Assembly: GCA_003427395.1 (NCBI GenBank)
Contig: BFEA01000108.1
Coordinates: forward strand, 1,815,934 to 1,865,395
Source of the DNA: Chara braunii
Taxonomy: Eukaryota > Streptophyta > Charophyceae > Charales > Characeae
Length of the DNA stretch: 49,462 nucleotides
Direction of reading: 5' to 3'
This document shows, piece after piece, positions 36,401 to 44,733 of the stretch; the stretch's first letter is position 1; every line of letters starts with the position of its first letter. Under the pieces are notes generated by a model. That model did not search any database and was not told where the DNA came from. It saw nothing but the letters and a program-made list of their open reading frames with translations. Made by a program: the position numbers and the translations under genes.

Positions 36401-36555
36401 CTGCAGCGGATCACATTTCTCGTCTCGCGCAACAGCGGGCAAGCCGCACGGATGGCGTTTCCCCGTTCGCTGTCGCAGCTATGTTTGCTGGTTTCCGATT
36501 CGAAGGAGGGAAGATGGACGATATCACGGTGCTAGTGTCGTATTTGGAGAAATGA
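29682..36555 (+). CDS. PTC7-type protein phosphatase 2C (six exons, 5' end uncertain)
   Basis: A Mn/Mg-dependent serine/threonine phosphatase of the PPM/PP2C superfamily. Exons are 29682-30402, 31345-31444, 31739-31829, 32734-33038, 34015-34143 and 36400-36555. All introns are GT-AG and all phases agree. The catalytic domain (about 259 residues, exons 2-6) shows [62 protein letters not shown] and [14 protein letters not shown]. These carry the metal-binding acidic residues in the divergent PTC7 form (DGVGG instead of DGHGG). It most resembles Arabidopsis At4g33500 (PP2C 62) from memory of that group; known relatives act in plastids or mitochondria. Exon 1 is an acidic, low-complexity N-terminal region with Q5-H6 and Q runs. 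The start codon and targeting region lie upstream, possibly at 25095. Confidence 0.9.
30910..30985. mobile_element. GGGCCTCGCT-type MITE, left half, in phosphatase intron
   Basis: GGGCCTCGCTGCACTACTCTCGACATGCACAAAAGACAAA-type left half, in the same orientation as 15936-16056, breaking off after the TATATTCTAGC word. The right inverted end is absent. It lies in the intron between exons 1 and 2. Confidence 0.65.
31345..31444 (+). CDS. phosphatase exon 2
   Basis: Acceptor TTGTTATCAG|AT, donor TCGAAG|GTGAGG. It encodes [15 protein letters not shown] and the start of the catalytic domain, [15 protein letters not shown], whose SGA-x-IPHP-x-K pattern is typical of PTC7-type phosphatases. It ends on a codon boundary. 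Confidence 0.9.
31739..31829 (+). CDS. phosphatase exon 3 (metal-binding motifs)
   Basis: Acceptor AATCAATCAG|GT, donor CAAATGG|GTGAGT. It encodes [20 protein letters not shown] and [14 protein letters not shown] and ADGVGG supply the first two metal-binding acidic positions. Confidence 0.93.
32121..32275. repeat. ~35-bp tandem repeats with palindromic core, in intron 3
   Basis: Four to five degenerate units of TAGAGGTATCTACTCGAACG plus CCTATTTCTAGTG. The GTATCTAC core with flanking AGTAGA gives short hairpins. Confidence 0.75.
32734..33038 (+). CDS. phosphatase exon 4
   Basis: Acceptor ACGTTTCAG|GT, donor GCTGAG|GTAAGC. It encodes [44 protein letters not shown] and [23 protein letters not shown] and NIGDCG are conserved core strands, and the FNFPYQ-(x)-GDDP segment is a hallmark of the PTC7 branch. 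Confidence 0.93.
33067..33185 (-). mobile_element. poly-A-tailed retroposon 3' end, copy 1 in intron 4
   Basis: A 20-T run followed by GTCATGTTTCATTAAAATA, GGCCGGGAATCCTTACAAAC, AACCCGGAAATGG and TTTTTCACGTGAAAAC. On the minus strand this is a sequence ending in a poly-A tail. A closely related copy follows immediately. The family (SINE, LINE end or processed transcript) is unknown. Confidence 0.55.
33196..33310 (-). mobile_element. poly-A-tailed retroposon 3' end, copy 2 in intron 4
   Basis: A 21-T run followed by AATCAATGTTTCATTTCAAA, GAATCCTCACAAAC, AACCCGGAAAGGGTGGACTG and TTTTCCACGTGAAAAC, clearly related to the copy at 33067-33185. Orientation and order suggest repeated insertion or a tandem duplication. 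Confidence 0.55.
34015..34143 (+). CDS. phosphatase exon 5
   Basis: Acceptor GTGTCTGCAG|AG, donor CCTCAG|GTAAGC. It encodes [20 protein letters not shown], then [25 protein letters not shown] carries the conserved metal-binding aspartate. 43 codons, phase 0 at both ends. Confidence 0.93.
34293..34318. repeat. 26-T homopolymer in intron 5
   Basis: Uninterrupted T run followed by GGGGAGTCCTGGGAATTACA and CTTCGACCC, a distant match to the retroposon sequence that follows the T runs at 33067 and 33196. Confidence 0.85.
34774..34866. repeat. 46-bp perfect tandem duplication in intron 5
   Basis: AAGCCCAGCCTGCCACTCGT through TCCTTGGCCGAAC occurs at 34774 and again at 34820. I see no mismatch, so the duplication is recent. 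Confidence 0.9.
35336..35520. mobile_element. long-form GGGCCTCGCT-related element in intron 5
   Basis: It starts GGCCCTCGCTCCACCACACA and ends GTGTTGTCTAGTGGAACGAGGAGC, an imperfect inverse. The inside has repeated GCATCTGGAC / GCATCCGGTCTA words. It is related to the complete copy at 45531-45674 but carries an internal expansion. Non-coding. Confidence 0.6.
35751..35860. mobile_element. degraded GGGCCTCGCT-type MITE in intron 5
   Basis: GGGCCTTGCACCAGTACTGT, then ATGTGCGAAATGAGAATGAA and CGCTAGAACATGGGAAGATG follow the order of 46381-46502. The right end has decayed beyond recognition. Confidence 0.45.
36022..36188. mobile_element. family B inverted-repeat element in intron 5
   Basis: The right end CAATCCTCTTTGCTAGTGCGACC and the left end GGTCGCACCAGCAACGGGCATAGGATT pair imperfectly. 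The middle CAGAAAAGGAGTTTAATCTCGGTTTTCTGCAC is a hairpin like that of 22457-22624. It is an older, diverged copy. Confidence 0.55.
36400..36555 (+). CDS. phosphatase terminal exon
   Basis: Acceptor CTTCTTTACAG|GC, stop TGA at 36553. It encodes [19 protein letters not shown], then [20 protein letters not shown] and [11 protein letters not shown]. The MDDIT aspartates are the last conserved metal-binding position, and SPF-x-x-A-A matches the PTC7 C-terminal pattern. Confidence 0.93.
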   Translation, partial: AAADHISRLAQQRASRTDGVSPFAVAAMFAGFRFEGGKMDDITVLVSYLEK

Positions 36556-36651
36556 GAAGACTTCAATGACGTTTTCTACAAGCAGAGTTTTTTTTTCTGC
36601 CTTCTCTATACAGAGAGCAGACGGGGGGAGGGGGACAGTTCGGTATGCTGC

Positions 36652-36970
36652 GGCTAATCTGCAGAGAGGGCGGGGGGGAGGGGCGGGGGGGGATGGGTGC
36701 GAGAGGGTGGAGGGTTCTCTCCTGTACCTCAACCATCTTTTCGGTGGCGCGTTATTGTGCTTCGTCTTTGTAAAAGTAACACACAGACGAAATCACTCAG
36801 TTCGTTTGACCGGTTGGTCAACTAGAGTGGCGGCGGTTGGGATCGCTGGGTAATGGCAGCCGTTGATTTCGATGACGAGTACATTTTTTCTAGCTGCTCG
36901 TTTGGACGATTTTTCGGGGGGGGGGGGAGGGGGGGAGGGGAGGGGAGGGGGGGGAACGGGGAGGGAAGGG
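36652..36970 (+). other. G-rich tracts just downstream of the phosphatase stop
   Basis: Runs of three or more G at 36665-36690 and especially 36918-36965, where four or more G runs sit within a few bases of each other. These meet the usual pattern for G-quadruplex formation on the plus, transcript-sense strand. They begin about 100-400 bases after the stop codon, so they could fall in the 3' UTR or the termination zone; that role is inference. Confidence 0.5.
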
Positions 36971-37262
36971 ACAGTGGTGGAGGCAACGAAAGAGTGAGCG
37001 CAATGGAGTGGTGTTATTGTTGCATTATTTTTCCAGAATCTTCAGGGACTCGTCGTCGCGCGGTTGTTCGTTGGGACATCCACGTTCGGCCTTCAAGAGT
37101 TAAAGCTTCTACTGGCGAGGCCTGCTGCGGATGGTCAAGATCGGAGAGATGGGTTTTGAGATATTGGGCCTCGCTCCTCTGCCCGAGTTTGAAAATGTGG
37201 TCGTCATCCATGGTTGAGCGTCTCCTTCTGGTGGAACCTGGAGGGACGGCTGTACCGTGGTA

Positions 37263-37725
37263 CCATGTTTTGTCCCGAAGAGAACATGGTATTACCTTGT
37301 TTTGTACCGAAGAGAACATGGTATTACTATGTTCTGTCCCGAACAGAACATGAGATTACCACGTTTTGTATCGAATCGAACACGGTATTACCATGTTTTG
37401 TTCCGAATAGAACATGTATTGCCATATTTTTTCCTGAACAGAACATGGTATTACCATCCATGATTTGTCCCGAGAAGGACATGGTACTAGCAAGTATCTA
37501 CGGATCTGCGAAGAGAATGGCCATGTAAGTACAGATGCCGAAGAGAATATGGTACCTTGTTCTTTCCCGAATAGAACATGGGATGACCATGTTTTGTCCC
37601 GAATAGAACATGGTATCACCATGATTTGTCCTGAAAAGAACGTGGTACTAGTAAGTACCTACGCATCTGCGACCTGAATGGCCATCTATAAATATACAGA
37701 TGCCGAAGAGAACATGGTACCGTCA
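37263..37725. repeat. array of 32-bp palindromic repeats
   Basis: Units of CCATGTTTTGTCCCGAATAG + AACATGGTATTA start at 37263, 37295, 37327, 37359, 37391 (31 bp) and 37422, then two longer composite units follow. In each unit CCATGTT pairs with AACATGG across a GTCCCGAA-type loop, so every unit is a potential hairpin. A longer ~80-bp word (CTACGGATCTGCGAAGAG ... CAGATGCCGAAGAGAA) at about 37497 is repeated at about 37657, and two or three further hairpin units lie between. Repeats diverge by 5-20% and have no unique spacers, so this is not a CRISPR array. Confidence 0.9.
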
Positions 37726-38639
37726 AATGTTGTTTACCCGTCTATCCATCTACTGTGGAGATAGGCAAAACATTCAGATGGTGAACGGAGACGCGACGGG
37801 AGTACCTACCCTATGCCATCTTGGAGGAAGGTCATTTGATGCGATCCGTCGTACAGCTGGCCCTACCAGCCATCGAACGGTCGAAGCTTCTGTTGCACAG
37901 GGTAAACGACGGAGACCAAAGTACGCGCATATTTGCTCCGACATGAGGGAGAAAGGAAGAATCTGGGCATTCATTCAAGGAAGCTTTGTGGAGCTCTCAC
38001 TTCGGCGGAGGTCCCTCTTCGCGCGTACGCGGACCTTGTTGTTGATCTTCCGTTACCCCGAGATTAGGCAGCGAAGGGAATGATGGGTGGACGAAGCGAA
38101 TCGATGGTTGAAGAGCTATGGCGATGGCACTGAACTGATGTTGGCCGGTTATGCGATCGGCGGGAAGTCCTTTCTCTGTATCGCTGTTGCGGAATCTCGT
38201 CTGAGGCGAGGCTCGCAAACGGTGACCATCTTGCAAACGTCATGTAGAGCGGGAGAGAGAGGGGGAAAGCCAGCTGTGGGGATTGGCTCGCAGCTGTGTG
38301 GATTACCATGGCGGCCTGCGATCCATTCATTCGTCCGATCATTGATCTGCATGTGAGCTCAATTTTGTTTGTTAGCTGTTTTATGTGGAGGGCCTCGGAG
38401 GAGAGCGTGCATGTGCGGCTGTCGTACGGACGGACGGTCTGCGCTGTTGTACGGACGGCTGCATGCATCTGGTCGAGAAGCGAAGAGGCGAATCTCTGGG
38501 GCGTGAGTACACATTCTGCTCAGCGAGACTTTCGTTTTTATGTATGGGCTCGCTGGTTCTGCACGGACCCGGGACGGTGGCTTGGGGGAGGGGAAGAGGA
38601 AAGAGAAGGCGTGCGTCCATGGTCCGAGGAAGGAAATAA
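37726..38639. other. no gene seen
   Basis: Frames up to about 180 residues exist on both strands, but none matches a family or shows splice-consistent structure. Short palindromic words only. Confidence 0.35.
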
Positions 38640-39200
38640 AACAAGAACGTCGACGCGAATGAGGGTGGAGGGGTTTGTCGAAAGGGAGTCGACGTATCTT
38701 TCGTTCTGTTTTCTTGTTGTGCCGAAGAAAGGTAGATCTTGAGACGTATGGAAGACAAGGTAGAGGCAATGAGGAGACGGAGGGGGATGGTTGAGAAAGC
38801 TGAATGGCTCGACGGTTGGAAGCGAAGGAAGAGACGTAGGAGGGGTTTAGAAGTGGTCGACGTATGGTTCGTGATTCGTTTCTGTTGTGACCAAGGCAGG
38901 ACAATGTTGAGGAGGGTTTGGACGACAGGAACGAGACGGAGGGGGGACTTGGGAGTTGAGAAAGGGTCGACGTATGGTTCGTGATTCTTTTCTGTTGTGA
39001 CGAAGGCAGGCCAATGTTGAGGAACGAGACGGAGGTCGGACTTCGGGGGGGGGGGTTGAGAAAGGATCGACGTATGGTTCATGGTTCGGAAAGTTTTGTT
39101 GTCGTGAGGAGGAGAGGTAAATGTGTGGACGGGTGGAAGAGAGGGCAAAAAGAAACGGAGGGGATGGAAGGGGTCGACGTGTGGTTCGCGATTGTTTTTT
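38640..39200. repeat. ~105-bp minisatellite, about five degenerate units
   Basis: GTCGACGTATGGTTCGTGATT marks units at 38856, 38966, 39066 and 39173, with an earlier variant at 38686. Units also share TGTTGTGACGAAGGCAGG, ATGTTGAGGA and GAGACGGAGG. The longest open frame in the window, a minus-strand frame of about 303 codons (38381-39292), is produced by this low-stop, purine-rich repeat and is not a credible gene. Confidence 0.75.
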
Positions 39201-40404
39201 CTGTCGTCTTGTGACGAAGGCAGATGTTGAAGCGGTTGGGAGACAGGAAAGAGACCGACGGAGGTGGGACTTGTAGTAGCGGAAAATGCCACCGATGCCT
39301 GAGGGAAGCGATGAGACGGAAGAGGTAAGGTGATGGAATGGAAGCGGTTGACGGCTAAAGAACAGTCGTCCGAGATGGGGATGGCTATGGGAATCTACGG
39401 CAGCTTTTTCCTACTTCCCTCGGTGGAATGGGTAGCAATTCAAATTTTGCAACTCGAGCGTGTTTGTGTGAAGCGTCTAACGATCTTTGGCAGAGGGTTC
39501 TGACGGAGAGGTGAAGGTGAGAGGAGATGTTGATTCAGTGGGTGGTATGCGTATGTACATTTTATTCGCGGGCGTATAGGAAGAGAAGGCAATCGGCTAG
39601 CTACGACTGTTCTATAGATGTTTACGGAGTGCTGGGCGTTTGTGTAGTGTGTCTTATAGAATAGTTGTGTAGAGTGTTGCTTTGGCTGATTGCGTCGTAT
39701 GCTCGTTCCAGCACTTCTACAGAATGGAATGAGCTCTCCTCTGTGTGTGTGTGTGTGTGTGTGGTTAACTTGCTGGTCGCCCGCCTATTCTGTGGGGTGC
39801 GTGAAGAGGATCATTGATTGATTGCTCTCATCCTTGTGTCCTGCGTTATGGATAGAGGATGCCAGATATGTTCTTGGCGAATGAATTTATGATCAGGGGG
39901 CAATCTTAAGGTGCTTGTGTTCGAATTCTTTTGTCTATTTGTAACGAAATCTCGTGCTTTAAGCTCTCTCTATCGAGTATGGACAAGTCGAGTGACCGCT
40001 CGACGGGCGGACGAGAAACTTGCTGCAACAGGTTTTCATCTGAAGGGTCGGGTTCTATCTCCCGGTGGCAGAGGAGGTGCTGAAAGAAGTCTTCATCTGA
40101 AGGTTTTCGGAAGTAAGTCGAGTAGGAGAGTTGTACCTCGGGAGGAGGCAGAGGTGCTGACACAAGCCTTCATCGGAAGCTTTTGTGAAGTAGTGCGAGG
40201 AGGAGACGGGGAGGAGAGCCGAAGTGAGTGAGTGTGTTAGTATTTCGAACGGAAATGACTTGAAGCAGCGTCGTCCGTTACGATTGTGTAAAAATGTATG
40301 TAGGTCGGTCGATAGGGCCCACCGACCGGTCGTCGTCGCAGGTTACGACGTCTCACGATGTAGGATATAGTTATCGCACCTGTGATTGATTAATTGGTTG
40401 GGAT
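39201..40404. other. no gene seen; (GT)n and a small imperfect repeat
   Basis: A (GT)n run is at 39741-39763. Around 40035-40180 the words TTCATCTGAAGG and GAGGCAGAGGTGCTGA recur as imperfect ~60-75 bp repeats. No coding frame could be supported. Confidence 0.4.
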
Positions 40405-40434
40405 TGATCGATTGATTGATTGATTGATTGATTG
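40405..40434. repeat. (GATT)n microsatellite
   Basis: Seven or so GATT units, preceded by related GATTGATCGATT words. Confidence 0.9.
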
Positions 40435-40802
40435 CTGCTGCGTTTGACTATGCCGCTCCTCGAGTCTTTCGAGGGTAAATGCGAGCCAGTGAGAAAGCGA
40501 GCGAACGGACGTGTGCATGCGAAACACGTCGTCCTCGTTGATTTTATTCATTCGTTGAGCATTATGGCTCACGTGGTTTGTTCGTTCCTCCTCAATTGTT
40601 TGAGAAGTATTCTTCTTCGGGTACAAATTGTAGCCGCCATTTTGGCTACGACATTTAACTAGGCAGGGGGACTTGGTGGTCACTGGGTCGTGACTCAATC
40701 TGAGTGCGGAAAAGCGCAACGAGAAGACCCACCTCATCAGCACAGGGATCTCTGCTCTGTATATTATGCAATTGCATGCCGCAACCCCCCGATTGAGGTC
40801 AG

Positions 40803-41258
40803 GCTGCGCCTCGGACAGAGACAGAGTCCTTCCACTTGTGTGTGAATTATGACGAAGAACGTGGCGGCGGAGCCCGTGGCGGCGTCTCAGGGGATCACTA
40901 TGCGACCAGCGATGGTCCTTGCTCTCCGACGAACATCATGTCTATATATTTGTACAGGCCACGACCGACCCGCGAGCGTGAATCTTTCAAGGATCGGCTT
41001 ATTTTGCTGCTGGCCTATAATGCAAATCGCATCGTTGACTCTTCCCTGGAAGCTCTTTTGGAAATCGATGATGACACATCTTTCGAGGAGAGTTGGGAGA
41101 GGGAGGATGATCTTGCGCCGACGAGAATGCAAGAAATCGGAGGTCTAGCGGCGATTGGAATTCGTCTTTTCTTCTCTTATTTGTGTGGCTGTGTGGTCGA
41201 GTGTGCTGCTTTTGCGCGGGTGTGGGAGTCGGGCGGAGTGTGCAAGCAAGAGAGATAG
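40803..41258 (+). CDS. possible coding exon of an unrecognised gene
   Basis: After a possible acceptor (GATTGAGGTCAG|GCT) a plus-strand frame stays open from 40803 to a TAG at 41256. The first 105 residues look protein-like: RTETESFHLCVNYDEERGGG, then YLYRPRPTRERESFKDRLIL, NANRIVDSSLEALLEIDDDT and SFEESWEREDDLAPTRM. The pattern alternates hydrophobic and charged residues with a clear acidic segment. The remainder (SYLCGCVVECAAF...) is less convincing, so an exon could end near 41130, but no strong donor is seen. I recognise no domain. It may be an exon of a second gene, a captured gene fragment, or chance. Confidence 0.3.
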   Translation, partial: AAPRTETESFHLCVNYDEERGGGARGGVSGDHYATSDGPCSPTNIMSIYLYRPRPTRERESFKDRLILLLAYNANRIVDSSLEALLEIDDDTSFEESWEREDDLAPTRMQEIGGLAAIGIRLFFSYLCGCVVECAAFARVWESGGVCKQER

Positions 41259-42454
41259 ATGTAGGTTGTTCTTTGGGGGGGGGGGGGTACTGCGTGCAGT
41301 TTACAGATGTTCGTTGCTCGAGCGTGTGTAGAAATAAGACAGCGAAGAAGTATATCGGAGAAAGATTGCAGACGGGATTGAGAGAGTGGTGTAGGCAGCG
41401 TATGCGCGGGAAGGGGACGTCGGTTGATTTTGCCCAGGACGGAGGAAGGAGACCTGGCGGTGGTTGGTTTTCTTCGCGCTTGGTGTCATCTCGCTTCATT
41501 GGCGTCGACACGAGTTCAAACAGAAATTGTTCAAGATGGATGGCACCGACTGACTTTTGACTTGTGCTTGCTAACCTCACCGGATTTGAGTTATTTGGGT
41601 TTTGAGTCTTTTGACTAAATCTTTAGTGTCAGAGTGTTGCCAGTGTTCACGTATAACTTCGATTTCGGAGGGCGTTCAAAAGGAGGAGGAGGCTCTTTTC
41701 GTTCTTACTTACCTGCGTGCGACCAGTGTTTTCGAAGACGGGGAAGTCGCTCGAAGCCTTCTTCTCGGTTCGTTGTATTTTTTCCTACACTCAAATTGTT
41801 TTTGTCCGTCGGTTTGTTCCAGGACCCGAAGCGTCGGTGTTCTTGTCCGTCGGTTTGTTCCAGGACCCGAAGCGTCGGTGCCATCGGTCTGTCTGTTGGA
41901 CAAATCGGCGCATTGTTGTATTGCTAATTTCTAGGGTTTTTTTTTTCAATTTCTTTTGGTGTAATCCGGTTTTTCGAGCATGGTAGAGAGATGTAGAAGT
42001 AGAGATACACACACACAGACGCACAGAGAGAGAGAGAGAGAGAGAGAGCCCTGAGGAGTGGGGGTCGGGCACCCCGATTAGGGAGGGAATCACCGCTGAA
42101 GGAATGGTTCCTTCGCTGCTCGGCAACGTGGAAATCGCCGGCGGCTGATTCGGGGAGTCTTTTGATTGGTAAAAGAAATTGGTGGCGGTGGGCTTTGGGA
42201 GAAGCTAACACATGTTTCTTCTGGGTCTGTCGGTGGGACTGTGAAACGGAAGACAGGGACGATGGTCTGGAGGCAATTTCCTCGTTCAAATAGATTAGGT
42301 TAATGGGGGTATGGAAGAGTTGGTCACCTTGAGCAGACCGGAACGGCCGCCGTCTATGGTCTCAGCTGCCTGATTGGCGGCCCTGGAACTGTGTAGAGGT
42401 GGAGAAGTAGCTAGCCATTTGAAGTCGTACATCATTCTTTTCCGTTCGAAAGCC

Positions 42455-42456
<2 letters not shown>
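41259..42456. other. no gene seen; small repeats
   Basis: It contains a 12-G run (about 41276-41287), a 41-bp tandem duplication (41802-41880) and a (GA)n run (42026-42048). No supported coding frame. Confidence 0.4.
41802..41880. repeat. 41-bp tandem duplication
   Basis: TTGTCCGTCGGTTTGTTCCA plus GGACCCGAAGCGTCGGTG occurs at 41802 and 41843 with no visible mismatch. Confidence 0.9.

Positions 42457-42509
<53 letters not shown>
42457..42509. repeat. 53-T homopolymer
   Basis: The longest homopolymer in the window. No retroposon sequence is recognisable beside it. Length is unreliable in most assemblies. Confidence 0.9.
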
Positions 42510-42748
42510 CTCTTTCCATTTTTTACGATTTTACCCAATTCTGGCTGCCAACTCGATTTGTGGAGTAGTCGACGGTGGGGGATATTATCAATTGAGATTA
42601 CCTTTTTCAAATTTTGTTTGCTCGTGCCTTGTGCCTTCTCTGAGTCTTCCCGTCCGTTGTTTTCTGCCACTTGTTGAATTGTGTTGTGCGTTCGTTTCAT
42701 TGGTCCATTCATTACCTATGTGGGGGTTCGTGAACAATGTGCATCCTA

Positions 42749-42828
42749 CACTGGACAACATTGCTGAGTATTTGTCAATGCTGTATCAGTGTATCCTATT
42801 TTCTGCCTCCGGCAATGTTGTCCAGTGA
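42749..42828. repeat. small fold-back repeat
   Basis: ACACTGGACAACATTGC at the left pairs perfectly with GCAATGTTGTCCAGTG at the right over 16 bases, with a loop of about 47 bases. Possibly a small MITE; no target duplication recognised. Confidence 0.75.
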
Positions 42829-43310
42829 AGGCCGGTGTGTTGGGGTGTGTGTGTGTGTGTGTATAGTGGGTCCCTATTATCCCTGAGAGTACTAAATAAT
42901 TTGTTTTCTTGTAGTACTTTTCTGTGTGTGGTTTTTGTGTGATGTTCGCTTGGCACAACTCCACATGACGGTTCCAGTCTGTCTCTGTCTGTGGGGGGGT
43001 GTGGGGGTTCGTGCGGGTGTGTGATGTTCTCTATAGAGAGCAATAAGCAAGGATATGATTGTGTGTCCGTGATCCGGAGTCTCTCATGTCGTGCAGTGTC
43101 GGCTATATTTCGATGGGATCTGTATCGCCTCTGTTTTGGGGTCCCCTCGTTTGGCATGGAAACGATCCTCCCGCTATTGGGCCCGCTGCTGTGGTTGAAT
43201 CTATATCTGAGAGTGCCCCTAACCAGTTCACGCATGTGTTTTAAAGTTTAAACCACCAGTTCACATGAGCCGATGTTGCCGAAGCTACCTTCCAAGTGAC
43301 CTCCGCCTTT

Positions 43311-43420
43311 TTTTCTTGGGGGGGGGGGAGGCATTAACGTTTATTTCGAAATCATGGCAAAGAGGCCCGGGACCTCACAATTCGACCCGGAGTTATACTT
43401 GGCAGCATTACCCAGTTTGG
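43311..43420 (-). mobile_element. retroposon-like copy related to the intron 4 pair
   Basis: A short T/G run is followed by AACGTTTATTTCGAAATCAT, GGCCCGGGACCTCACAATTC and GACCCGGAGTT. The central word matches 35105-35130 almost exactly and the intron 4 copies distantly. Confidence 0.4.
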
Positions 43421-43542
43421 CTTACGAGCAGCGCTCGGACCAATACTGACAATTTTAACAGCGAAGCATCTTTGGAAACGGGCTCCAGTGTGTCCCAAAA
43501 GTTCATCTTGAAGCTCAGTGAAAGGAGAAGGGGCCTCTCTAG

Positions 43543-43680
43543 CCCGAAGGCTTAACCTTGTCGACTCAAAATAGTAGACAGACTATTGCTGCTATTCTAT
43601 CTGCTATTCAGTCCGAGGCCTATGGTTCGTTGCGTTTTAGCCAGTCTGCCAAAGAGCAACTTGCCTTCCTCGGATACTGA
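43543..43680 (+). CDS. possible terminal exon or captured gene fragment
   Basis: After GGGCCTCTCTAG a frame of 45 codons runs to TGA at 43678: PEGLTLSTQNSRQTIAAILS, then AIQSEAYGSLRFSQSAKEQL and AFLGY. The sequence is well balanced and reads like a real C-terminus. I do not recognise the family, and no partner exon is found upstream or downstream. It could be a fragment carried by a transposon. Confidence 0.25.
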   Translation, partial: PEGLTLSTQNSRQTIAAILSAIQSEAYGSLRFSQSAKEQLAFLGY

Positions 43681-44311
43681 TGCTAAATGATGTCCAACAG
43701 TCCACGCTTTGCGAAACCAGTTAGGTGCCTCGGCCTGATCTGGCCTTGCATTTTCTGCAATCAGTGGAAATCAGTAGACTCAGGTCAAGCATAGATATTT
43801 GGTGATGAACAGGCCAAACGTCTGTTTTGAAGACTTCAGCGTCGTTGCTTGATTTCCACAGTGCTGCACAGTATTTGCTGCACCACACCACGCCTTTACA
43901 AACCAATCTGTGGCGTATCCCCAACACTGCTTGTGGTTGGTGGTGCCCTCCCGTGGATTGTTGAACAGAATCCAGTGGTCTCTGATCAATCCCACTTCGC
44001 CTCTGTCCATCTTTGCCATTGATGCTTGATGCTTCCGCCATCATTCGCAGAGTTCGTCTGCTACAGGACAGTAAAGCTACAGATTCTCTGTGGATTCACA
44101 TATCTCCTCCAGTCGCAAGGTAGCAGACAGTGAAGCCACAGACATGCTCTGCTCTGTGGATGCACTTTTCTCAAATACCACCTTGTGCAGGTCAGGTGCA
44201 GGTGCATTCCTCTTTTTTGTTGTAGCCAATAGGCTGAAGTTGTGTGACTGTCAGAGTCTGCGTCCGCCGGGGAATGGGTTGTAGTGACGAGGAGGAGGTG
44301 GTGGTCCCTGA
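43681..44311. other. no supported gene
   Basis: A 79-residue minus-strand frame (44019 down to 43780) starts MAKMDRGEVGLIRDHW and has spaced W, C and H residues, faintly like a zinc-finger region of a DNA transposase. The match is too weak to call. Confidence 0.25.
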
Positions 44312-44312
44312 A

Positions 44313-44355
<43 letters not shown>
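44312..44355. repeat. (ATG)n trinucleotide repeat
   Basis: Fourteen or so uninterrupted ATG/GAT units. Confidence 0.95.
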
Positions 44356-44454
44356 CTCAGGGGTATTCAATTGCAAAGGGAAGTTGTGTAAGTCGTTGAT
44401 GTCTACTTGGTTGCCTAACTAACGAAGAAGCCCAGATCTCTGATGAGCCTCTAG

Positions 44455-44561
44455 AGTCTTCCCCCGAATACAACGTACGGTCATTATAGCTGAATTTGGG
44501 GTATCTTTCAGTCTAAATTCAGCTATAATGACCGTCCGTACGTTGTATTCGGGGGAAGACT
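44455..44561. mobile_element. fold-back MITE, family C, near-perfect
   Basis: AGTCTTCCCCCGAATACAAC at the left and GTTGTATTCGGGGGAAGACT at the right are exact inverses. Pairing continues through GTACGGTCATTATAGCTGAA, giving arms of about 45 bases around a short loop (TTGGGGTATCTTTCAGTCTA). 107 bp, non-coding, likely young because the arms still match. A second copy is at 46229-46328. Confidence 0.85.
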
Positions 44562-44733
44562 GTAGTATATCATTCATTGTACATGCTGCACTAGTAATAG
44601 CATAGCAGAATCAACAACGTAAACGCGTGTTGCGATTGTACTGGAGACATTTGATGCACAACCGGGGTTTGCTGGATACCCCTATACTTTATATATCATC
44701 AGGTCGTGGCTGCACCACTCGCGGGCGAAGCTT

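Noticed and set aside
37263-37725. CRISPR-like regular repeats
   Set aside because: Repeats are adjacent with no unique spacers, the units vary, there are no cas genes and the context is eukaryotic.
38381-39292. Longest open frame in the window (minus strand, about 303 codons)
   Set aside because: It is produced by a degenerate 105-bp purine-rich minisatellite that lacks stops on the minus strand. The translation is Pro/Ser/Thr-rich and repetitive with no family signature.
43780-44019. Minus-strand frame resembling a transposase zinc finger
   Set aside because: The spacing of C and H residues does not fit a BED or other finger closely enough, and no catalytic domain follows.
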